Shown here: positions 15,891-22,286 of the stretch, one piece after another
How positions within the stretch are numbered: position 1 is the first letter of the stretch
How the letters are laid out: every line of letters begins with the position of its first letter
Assembly (NCBI GenBank): GCA_017527155.1
Contig: JAFXQI010000005.1
Coordinates: 1 to 50,906 of the forward strand
DNA: 50,906 nucleotides
From: Kiritimatiellia bacterium
Lineage (GTDB): Bacteria; Verrucomicrobiota; Kiritimatiellia; CAIQIC01; Lenti-01
Direction of reading: 5' to 3'
Made by a program: the position numbers and the translations under genes
Notes under the pieces: generated by a model
Database searches by the model: none
The model's input: only the letters and a program-made list of their open reading frames with translations
What the model was told of the DNA's origin: nothing

Positions 15891-17302
15891 TCTGCTCCTC
15901 CTTCCGGTTCCGGTTCGGTTTGCTCCGCGTCCCCCGGCGCGCGCACGATGCCCATCGCAAGCTCGAGGGCCGCGACGGCCACCGTCTCCTGGTAGCGCGA
16001 GCGGATCAGCGCCACCTGCGCGAAATCGGCCTCGGCGCGCGCGTCGAGCGCGTCCGAGACGGGCAGCAGCCCCTCGGCGGCGCGGTCGGCGCGGTCGGCG
16101 GCCTTGGCGACGGCCACGTCGGCGGCCATCCGGCGCACGGCCACCGCCTCGCGCGCATCCCGTACCTGCGCCTCCGCCGCCAGCACCCCGACGATCACCG
16201 ACAGGAACGCCTCCTCCCGCTCCGTCTCCGTGCGCCGCAGACCCGTCTTCGCCGCGCGGTAGGCCGCCGAGTTCGCGAAGCCGCTGAACAGCGTCCACGC
16301 CCCCTGGAACCCCGTGCTCCAGCCCACCGCGTCCGCCACCAGCCCCTCGCCGCCCCAGGCGTGCGTCGCGCGCACCGACAGCGTCGGCAGGAACGCGCAG
16401 AACGCCCGCCGCACCTGGTGCTCGTTCATCACCACCAGACGGTCCGCGATCGCCAGCCGCGGATGCGTCTCCAGCGCCCGCAGCACCAATTCCTCCACCG
16501 TCCCCTCCGGCATCTGCGGCCCCGCGCAGTCGCCCGAGAGCTCGATCTCCGCCTCCGGCGGCAGCCCCATCGCCGCCAGCAAATCCGCCTCCAGCACGCG
16601 CAGGCGGCGGCGGGCGCTGTCCAGCTCCGTGCGGCGCGCGAGCGCCTGGAGGTCGGCCTGGCCGCGCTCCCAGTCCGCCGCGTAACCCTCCGCGGCAAGG
16701 CCGCCGACGCGGTCCGCCAGTTTCGCGGCGGCGTCCGCCTGCGACTCCAGCGCGCGCACCGTGTCGCGCTGCGAAAGCACGTCGCAGTAGGCCGCCGTGG
16801 TGCGCAGCACGATGGCCTGGCGCACGTAGTCCGCCGCGATGCCGGCCGCCGCGTGCCCGTGGCGCGCCGCCGCCCAGAGGAACCACGTCGAGGGCGCGAA
16901 CACCGGCAGCCCGACCGTCAGCGTGCCCACCGTGTCCTCCTGCGGACCGAACGCCAGCTGCCCGCCCGACGTCATGCCCAGCAGGTTGTCGTAGTCGCGG
17001 TCCGTGTACCCCACGCCCGCCGCCACGCGCGGCAGGAACGCCGAGAACGCCGCCGTCTGCCCCAACCCCGCCAGCACCCGGTTCAGGTCCGCCTCCCGCA
17101 CCGCCGCGTTGTTCGTCAGCGCCACCCGAACGCAGTCCTCCAGCGACAGCGCCCGCTCCGGCAGCGCCTCCAGCCGGTTCCGCAGCGTCTCCCGGAACGC
17201 CTCCGTCTGCTCCCTCCGCGCCTCCGCCGGATCGAACGACCGGCACCCGGCCGCCAGCACCAGCGGCAGCAGCGCCGCCACGACAAGCGCGCGCCGTGTC
17301 AT
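15887..17302 (-). CDS. TolC-like outer-membrane efflux lipoprotein
   Basis: Outer-membrane channel of the tripartite system. The 471-residue precursor has a lipobox (LVLAAGC, Cys20). Two similar halves follow, as in TolC/OprM: LSLEDCVRVALTNNAAVREADLNRV...AYCDVLSQRDTVRALESQADAAAKLADRV and LVLRALETHPRLAIADRLV...VGVLAAEAQVRDAREAVAV...LLPVSDALDARAEADFAQVALIRSRYQETVAVAALELAMG. The ATG overlaps the marR stop (ATGA). The frame is open far upstream: the shifted reading frame of marR runs into it without a stop, giving a possible 644-residue read-through product. Confidence 0.92.
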   Translation of the reverse strand: MTRRALVVAALLPLVLAAGCRSFDPAEARREQTEAFRETLRNRLEALPERALSLEDCVRVALTNNAAVREADLNRVLAGLGQTAAFSAFLPRVAAGVGYTDRDYDNLLGMTSGGQLAFGPQEDTVGTLTVGLPVFAPSTWFLWAAARHGHAAAGIAADYVRQAIVLRTTAAYCDVLSQRDTVRALESQADAAAKLADRVGGLAAEGYAADWERGQADLQALARRTELDSARRRLRVLEADLLAAMGLPPEAEIELSGDCAGPQMPEGTVEELVLRALETHPRLAIADRLVVMNEHQVRRAFCAFLPTLSVRATHAWGGEGLVADAVGWSTGFQGAWTLFSGFANSAAYRAAKTGLRRTETEREEAFLSVIVGVLAAEAQVRDAREAVAVRRMAADVAVAKAADRADRAAEGLLPVSDALDARAEADFAQVALIRSRYQETVAVAALELAMGIVRAPGDAEQTEPEPEGGAE

Positions 17303-17821
17303 GGCCGCTCCCGTGCGGGAACCGGATACGGGGCGATGCCAGCGCCGCCGACGGCCGGCGGCCGGCTCCGGTTCAGGCGGGCGAGTTCGCCCGTGTAGGC
17401 TTCGAGGAGCGAGCGGATTTTCGGGAGCAGCTCCGGCTCGATGACGTTCATGGCCGCCTTTTCGACGTCCAGCAGATCGCGCAGCACGGCCTTGGCGAGG
17501 CGGGATCCCTTGGCGGTGATGACCATGATCTTTTTCCGCCGGTCGCTGGGATGGGGGGTGCGGCGGGCGAGCCCGTCGCGTTCCAGCGAATCGAGGAGCG
17601 AGGTCATGGTCTGGCGCGGCACGCAGCACGCCCCGGCGACCTGCGCGGGCCCGGATTCGTCCGGATGCGCGTGGATGTGGATGAGCGCGGCCGCCTTTTC
17701 GAGGGACAAGTCCCAGTGGCGGATCCGCCACGCGTACGCATGGACGATCTGCCGGAGGAACGGCAGCAGGCTGTTGCCGAAGGACGGTTCGGCGGGGGGG
17801 GGGGGTGGAAGGTTTTGTCAT
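17299..17821 (-). CDS. MarR-family regulator, frame interrupted by a C12 tract
   Basis: Winged-helix repressor probably controlling the downstream efflux operon. The core has AQVAGACCVPRQTMTSLLDSLERDGLARR (recognition helix), SDRRKKIMVIT (wing) and a dimerisation helix. In the sequence as given, the only uninterrupted start is a TTG at 17709, yielding 136 residues and losing the first helix. Reading the same frame upstream gives a typical MarR N-terminus (LLPFLRQIVHAYAWRIRHWD) up to a run of 12 C. An ATG at 17821, just below a strong promoter, is in frame with this only if the run has 11 (or 14) C; with 11 the protein has 173 residues. Read as printed, the ATG enters a wrong frame that stays open into the TolC gene. 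Either a phase switch or a base-count error. Confidence 0.8.
17794..17805. repeat. G12/C12 homopolymer in the marR start region
   Basis: Twelve consecutive G on the plus strand (C in the marR sense). It is the longest single-base run I see in the window; other runs reach 9. It sits eight codons into the gene and decides the reading frame. Confidence 0.9.
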
Positions 17822-17831
17822 CTTGTCCGGG

Positions 17832-17859
17832 ATTGTACGAAACCGGATTATTCTGTCAA
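17832..17859 (-). promoter_or_regulatory. Promoter of the marR-efflux operon
   Basis: On the minus strand, TTGACA (17854-17859), 16 bases and TACAAT (17832-17837): the closest match to the sigma70 consensus in the window. Ten bases separate it from the ATG at 17821, so the marR mRNA would start within a few bases of the start codon. GTCCGG/CCGGAC arms around the start (17825-17830 and inverted elsewhere) could be an operator, but this is weak. Confidence 0.7.
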
Positions 17860-17892
17860 GGCGGACCTGCGTGCGGGAAGAGGGCCGGCGGA

Positions 17893-17931
17893 GTTTTCCA
17901 ACCATTGGAAACGTTATTTCCAATCATTGGA
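17893..17931. repeat. Two TTTCCAAT-type palindromes
   Basis: GTTTTCCAACCATTGGAAAC (17893-17912) and TTTCCAATCATTGGA (17917-17931) are variants of the palindrome TTTTCCAATGATTGGAAAA found in a cluster at 27645-27746. Confidence 0.85.
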
Positions 17932-17958
17932 GTTGTCAGGCGAAGAACTTGCGATTTC
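17929..17958 (+). repeat. 30-base dispersed word, copy 1
   Basis: GGAGTTGtCAGGcGAAgAAC followed by TTGCGATTTC. Inverted copy at 18156-18185 and a third at 27834-27863, each close to TTTTCCAAT palindromes. Confidence 0.75.
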
Positions 17959-18155
17959 GTTCATGCCAAGCCGGGTAGGGCGGCGAGTCCCCTCGCCGCC
18001 GGAAACCGGAACGTGCAAGCGAAGGCCATGGGTGATGCGGATGCAATTCAGCCCGGACTTGGGAAAACAGGCGTCCGCACATTTCCGGCGCCGTCCTCCG
18101 GCATGACGGACACCGGCGGGCAGGGACTGCCCTCCCTACCCATCCTTGCACATGG

Positions 18156-18185
18156 GAAATCGCAAGGTTTTCACCTGCCAACTCC
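18156..18185 (-). repeat. 30-base dispersed word, copy 2 (inverted)
   Basis: On the minus strand it reads GGAGTTGGCAGGTGAAAACC then TTGCGATTTC, differing from copy 1 at only a few positions. Confidence 0.75.
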
Positions 18186-18205
18186 ATTCGGAAAACGGCC
18201 GGAAA

Positions 18206-18225
18206 TTTTTCCAATCCTTGGAAAA
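18206..18225. repeat. TTTTTCCAAT-type palindrome
   Basis: TTTTTCCAATCCTTGGAAAA, the same family as 17893-17931 and 27645-27746, closing the repeat block on its right side. Confidence 0.8.
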
Positions 18226-18285
18226 GCGGCGGGGAGCCGGACAATTCTGTCTCTGCCTGGTCGTTGCGCGGTTGTCCGCCGTGCT

Positions 18286-21200
18286 TCAGCGGGAGGCGGG
18301 GGTGTCGAGCCAGGTGCAGAGGGCGTCGAGCCAGGTGGGCGGGTCGTCCATCGCGGCGAAGGCGGCCGCGGCGTCGAAGGAGCGGCCCGCAAGGGTGTCG
18401 CGCCCCGAGATGGACGAGAGCCGGTACTCCCGGGCGTCGCGCCGGGAGGCGGGGTTGGCGGCGAGGGCCTCGGCGGAGGCGGGCAGCGGCAGGAGCGACT
18501 CAGGGGCGTCGGGAAGGCGGGCGCGCGCGGCGGCGTTGGCTTCGCGGGCGAACGTCCAGTCGAGGATGTCGCCCGGTTCGATCCGGAGTCGCAGGCCGAG
18601 CGGGTCGAGCTCGAAGGCGCGGCGCTGCAGGTCGGCCCAGTCGGCGCGGGGGCGGTCGAGCTTGCCGCGCAGCGCGAGCAGGTCGGCCAGGGCGTCGAGG
18701 TAGCCGGGGTCGGCGTCGAGCGCGGCGCGGAAGGCGTCCCAGGCCTCGGGGAAGCGTCCCTGCTCGGCGCGGAGCATCCCGAGGAGGCGGTGCGTGGCGG
18801 GCAGGGCGCCGGGGCGGGCGGCCAGCCCGGGGAGGATGCGCTCGGCGGCGGAGAGGCTTTCGCCGCTCTCGAAGACGCCGGCGCAGCCGAAACATAGCGA
18901 GGCGACGCGGCCGAACTGCTCGGGCATCTGGCGGAAGGTTTCCTCGTAGTGCCGGGCGGCGAGCTCCGGGAAGCCGCGTTCGCGGAGGCGTTCGGCGAGG
19001 CGCCACTGGACGCAGTAGGCATCCTCGAAGAGGGCGGCGGCGCGGTCGTAGGCGTCGAGCGCGCGCGAGACGAGGCCCGCACAGGAGAGGTCGTCGCCCT
19101 TTTCGGCGAGGCGCACGGCGGCGACGACGCTGCGCAACGTGGCGGCCTCCTTCGCGGCGTCCTCCCCGCCCTTTTCTTCGAGGATCGACGCGAGGATGGA
19201 ATAGGAGCGGATGCGGTCGCCGTCGGGCGATTCGCCGTCGGTGGGGTCGATCTGGAGGGCGAGGCGAGCGGCTTCCTCGGCTTCCGCGAGGCGGCCGGCG
19301 CGGCGGAGGGCTTCGGCCTTCCACTGGACGGGGCGTTCTTCCCACGGCACGAGGCCGTGCATCCGGTCGGCCAGCGCGAGGAAGTCCTCCGCCGGGAGGC
19401 GTTCGAGCAGCAGTTCCCACGGCCAGTCGCGGTGGTAGGCGCCGGCGACCTCGATGGCGTGGCGGGCGACGCGCACCGCGTCGTCCGTGCGCCCCGTTCC
19501 GTCGAGCGCGCGGGTGAGGAGGCGCGGGGACTTCCCGCGGAGTCCGGAGGCGTCGGCGACGCCCCAGAGCGGGACGCGCTCGAACAGCGCGAGCGCGTCG
19601 GCGGGACGTCCGGCATCGAGATAGAGTTCCGCGAGGGCGTCGAGGTCGCGGGTGAAGAACGGGTAGGCTCCCGACGCCAGGTCCAGCTCGCCGGACTCCT
19701 TGCGTTCGCGGATTTTCCGGAGGAGGTCCTCCGCGTAGAGCGCCTGCGCCCCGGCGGTGCGCCCGGCGCGGGCAAGCAGTGCCGCCTCGTCGGCGGCGGA
19801 AGGGCCGTCTCCGCGGGAGCCGGCCGCGGAGTGGAGGAGCGCGAGGGCCTGGTCGAAGCGGTTCGTCTCGCCGGCGGCCAGCATCGCGCGGGCGAAACCC
19901 AGGAGGAGTTCGGATTCTTCGTCGTCCTGGTCGTCTTCGCCGGAGGGCGGACGTTTGGCCGGCTTGCGTTTGGCGAGGCGGCGGGCGGCGGCCATGGCGT
20001 CGTCGAAGCGGTTGTCCGCGAGGGCGGCGGCGAGGTCGGTGGCGAGGCGTCCGCGTTCGAGGGCGGCGAGGGCGGCCGGGGGCGTGTCCGGATCCGCCTT
20101 GAGGCGTTCGGCCAGCGCGGCGAGACGCGCGGCGGAGGCGGCGTCCGCCTTCTTCGGGAGGGAGCGGAGGAGCACCTGGATCGCCTCCTCCGTCGCCGGG
20201 GCGGCGGGAGGGAGGGCTCGGCGTTCGACGAATTCCGCAAGCGCCGCCGACGGGGCGGAGGGGCGGAAGAACATGGTGACGGGATCAAACCCCCGGCGCG
20301 CCGACGCAGCCGCGGCGAGCGCGACGGCGGGGCGGATGGCTTCGGGGAGCGCCGCATCGAGGCGGGCTTCGGCGTCTTCGATGCGCCCGGCCGCGAGGTC
20401 GCGCCCACAGAGCACGGTGACGGCACGCAGGTAGGCGGTCGGTTCGGATGGGTTCGGGGTCGGGGTCGGCCGCATGTGGAAGCTCAAGCCCCCGACTTCC
20501 ACCCAGCGCTCGGAGAGCAGGACGTCGGGACCGCGGGCGGCGAGGCGGGCGAATTCGTCCTCCCACGCGGCGGGGGCGTTGCGGGCGGCCGCGCGTTCGG
20601 CGAAGTAGGCCAGGCCGTCCGGCGTCGTGTCGGCGAACGACCACATGACCGCCGTGGCGGGCGCGTTCGTGCCGGCGGCGCGGACGAGGGCGCGGAAGCG
20701 GGCGAGCGCCGCGTCGGAGCCGTAGACCCAAGGGACGGTGGGAGAGGCGGGAATCACCGCGAGCAGTTCTTCCGGCAACTCCAGGTCCTCGTCCGTCACG
20801 ACCAGGTGATCGGCCCAGTACTTCTCGAGAATCCGGGCAAACGCTTCGACCGGCGTTTCGTCCTGGGTCTCTCCTTCGATGGCACGGAGGAGTCCGGTGA
20901 TGACTCTGCCTCTGCCAGCGCCCCTTGCGCGACGGGGCTGTTCTCGGCCGAAGAGGGCTTTGCGCAGTGCCTTGGTTTTGGCCTTGTCCGCAGCCCCCGG
21001 CGTGCGTTGCAGCGCCGAGAGCGCCTTGGACGCCGCGGCCTTGTCGCCGGAGAGGCGCGCCAGGGCGAGGCGCAGCGCGGAGAGGGCGGGCGGCGGGTTC
21101 GCGGGGTCCGCCACGGCAGCGCGCCCGTCGAGGGCCTCGCGCATCGCGGGCCAGCGCGAAGGGGGCGGCAGCGCGGCGACGAGGTGCCGGACGACTTGCG

Positions 21201-21543
21201 GGAGCGCGCGATTGCGCATCCACCGTCCCTCGGGGGTAGGATCGAGCGGATCGGCCAGTCCGATGGCCTCCGCGCGCGCCGCCAGTTCGAGCCAGCGCGC
21301 CGCGCGCAGGTCCGGGTCGCGCCGCGCCGCGCCGTCGTTGCGGAGCGCCGTGATGGCGTCGATCAGGTTCCGCGGATCTTCCGCCGTCGGCGCGGGCGGC
21401 GGCGGCATGGCCTCGGCAATCGCCGCGACGAGGGCGTCGGCGCCGGACAGCCTCTCCGGCGCGTCCGCGGCGGCCACCGCGCTTGCGGCGGTTGCGGCAA
21501 TCGCCGCAGCCAGAGACAACAGGCGGATGGCGGGTCTTTTCAT
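18286..21543 (-). CDS. Large exported protein with TPR-like helical repeats
   Basis: No named family is recognised. The 1085-residue precursor has a signal peptide (1-25, MKRPAIRLLSLAAAIAATAA...AVAA). The rest is almost entirely Ala/Leu/Arg-rich helix pairs. TPR-like units are clearest in the second half: LAELYLDAGRPADALALFERVPL, WKAEALRRAGRLAEAEEAARLALQIDP, and LLGMLRAEQGRFPEAWDAFRAALDADPGYLDALADLLALRGKLD. A short acidic insert (GEDDQDDEESE) follows a basic KRKPAKR patch mid-protein. Likely a periplasmic scaffold or tallying-type TPR protein. The ATG at 21543 has GAAAGG ten bases upstream and its own promoter at 21577-21606, so it is probably a single-gene unit. Confidence 0.75.
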   Translation of the reverse strand: MKRPAIRLLSLAAAIAATAASAVAAADAPERLSGADALVAAIAEAMPPPPAPTAEDPRNLIDAITALRNDGAARRDPDLRAARWLELAARAEAIGLADPLDPTPEGRWMRNRALPQVVRHLVAALPPPSRWPAMREALDGRAAVADPANPPPALSALRLALARLSGDKAAASKALSALQRTPGAADKAKTKALRKALFGREQPRRARGAGRGRVITGLLRAIEGETQDETPVEAFARILEKYWADHLVVTDEDLELPEELLAVIPASPTVPWVYGSDAALARFRALVRAAGTNAPATAVMWSFADTTPDGLAYFAERAAARNAPAAWEDEFARLAARGPDVLLSERWVEVGGLSFHMRPTPTPNPSEPTAYLRAVTVLCGRDLAAGRIEDAEARLDAALPEAIRPAVALAAAASARRGFDPVTMFFRPSAPSAALAEFVERRALPPAAPATEEAIQVLLRSLPKKADAASAARLAALAERLKADPDTPPAALAALERGRLATDLAAALADNRFDDAMAAARRLAKRKPAKRPPSGEDDQDDEESELLLGFARAMLAAGETNRFDQALALLHSAAGSRGDGPSAADEAALLARAGRTAGAQALYAEDLLRKIRERKESGELDLASGAYPFFTRDLDALAELYLDAGRPADALALFERVPLWGVADASGLRGKSPRLLTRALDGTGRTDDAVRVARHAIEVAGAYHRDWPWELLLERLPAEDFLALADRMHGLVPWEERPVQWKAEALRRAGRLAEAEEAARLALQIDPTDGESPDGDRIRSYSILASILEEKGGEDAAKEAATLRSVVAAVRLAEKGDDLSCAGLVSRALDAYDRAAALFEDAYCVQWRLAERLRERGFPELAARHYEETFRQMPEQFGRVASLCFGCAGVFESGESLSAAERILPGLAARPGALPATHRLLGMLRAEQGRFPEAWDAFRAALDADPGYLDALADLLALRGKLDRPRADWADLQRRAFELDPLGLRLRIEPGDILDWTFAREANAAARARLPDAPESLLPLPASAEALAANPASRRDAREYRLSSISGRDTLAGRSFDAAAAFAAMDDPPTWLDALCTWLDTPASR

Positions 21544-21576
21544 GGCGGGCCTTTCGGTTTTGGAGTGGCTGACCGG

Positions 21577-21606
21577 ACCATAACCCGGGCCAGCCTTTTG
21601 TGTCAA
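21577..21606 (-). promoter_or_regulatory. Promoter of the 1085-residue protein gene
   Basis: On the minus strand, TTGACA (21601-21606), an 18-base spacer and TATGGT (21577-21582), with 33 bases to the start codon. A good match to the sigma70 consensus. Confidence 0.6.
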
Positions 21607-21650
21607 GTGGCATCCGCTGCGGGCGGGAAGGGAACGGGGAAACACCCTCC

Positions 21651-21678
21651 CTAGATACCTAGATTTCTAGATATCTAG
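21651..21678. repeat. CTAG octamer array, copy 1
   Basis: CTAGATAC, CTAGATTT, CTAGATAT and a closing CTAG: three 8-base units plus four bases, 28 in all. A matching 28-base array lies at 29011-29038. It sits in the 240-base gap between the 1085-residue gene and rbfA. Confidence 0.88.
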
Positions 21679-21783
21679 TACACAGTTCGGCATGAAGTTC
21701 CGCTTTTGTTGATGTCCGTCGCTGGGGGGACGGGCAAGCCCTTTGTGCGCCCTGGGCACACAGCGGGCGGCAGGGCGGGCCGC

Positions 21784-22209
21784 TCAGACCTCGGGAGAGG
21801 CGGGGGCGTCGGCGGGGAGCGGGGAGGCGGGCGGTTCGTCGTCGGGCGGGGGGAGTTCGCCGGCGGCTTCCATCTGGGTCAACAGGGTCAGGACGTTGTC
21901 GCCTTTTTCGATGGCGTGGTCGAGGACGAAGTGGAGATGGGGGGTGTAGCGGAGGATGACGTTGTCGCGGATCGCTTTCTGGAAGTCGGTGCGGGCGTGG
22001 CGGAGGATGCCCAATACCCGCTCCTGCTCGGCCGGGGTGCCGCGGACGCTCACGCCGACGCGGCACGTGCGCAGGTCCACCGCGGTCTCGGCTTTGGTGA
22101 ACATGACTTCCGCGGGGTTGAAGTCGGGGCGGTTGATGACGCGGTAGAGCTGGGTGCCCAGTTCGCGGAGGATGAGTTCGTTGACGCGGGTGATGCGGTC
22201 GGGTTTCAT
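21784..22209 (-). CDS. rbfA: Ribosome-binding factor A
   Basis: Assists maturation of the 30S subunit by binding near helix 1 of 16S rRNA. The 141-residue protein shows the family pattern: RITRVNELILRELGTQLYRVI at the start, a KH-like core with the strand MFTKAETAVDLRTCRVGVSVRG, and RYTPHLHFVLDHAIEKGDNV. An extra acidic/Pro-rich tail of about 25 residues follows. It comes third after nusA and infB, the classic order. The start ATG directly follows a run of nine C, so the GGAG ribosome site is separated from it only by this run. Confidence 0.93.
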   Translation of the reverse strand: MKPDRITRVNELILRELGTQLYRVINRPDFNPAEVMFTKAETAVDLRTCRVGVSVRGTPAEQERVLGILRHARTDFQKAIRDNVILRYTPHLHFVLDHAIEKGDNVLTLLTQMEAAGELPPPDDEPPASPLPADAPASPEV

Positions 22210-22218
22210 GGGGGGGGG
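22210..22218. repeat. G9/C9 run between ribosome site and rbfA start
   Basis: Nine C in the rbfA sense fill the whole spacer between GGAG and ATG. A change in run length would change that spacing directly. Confidence 0.6.
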
Positions 22219-22235
22219 CTCCGGGGATAGGCAAA

Positions 22236-22260
22236 CCGCCGTCCCGCGAGGGGGCGGCGG
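22236..22260 (-). terminator. Possible weak hairpin between infB and rbfA
   Basis: On the minus strand, CCGCCG (22255-22260 complement) pairs with CGGCGG around an 13-base loop that can itself pair, followed by TTTG. The T run is too short for a confident terminator; it may attenuate rbfA or only mark the gap. Confidence 0.25.
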
Positions 22261-22286
22261 CGCGGGGTTCTCGGGGGAGGGTCGGA

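Larger units (their letters stand above)
17860..18285. other. Gene-free repeat block between marR and the 1085-residue protein
   Basis: No gene is supported. The block reads as nested inverted repeats. Palindromes 17893-17912 and 17917-17931 on the left and 18206-18225 on the right enclose a 30-base word in opposite orientations (17929-17958 and 18156-18185). These in turn enclose two related inverted hairpins starting GGTAGGG (about 17976-18003 and 18120-18142). The same palindrome and 30-base families recur at 27645-27863. Confidence 0.7.

Noticed and set aside
17299-17709. marR starting at the TTG at 17709
   Set aside because: This would remove the first MarR helix, which is clearly encoded upstream in the same frame, and has no convincing ribosome site. 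The C12 frame break is the better explanation.
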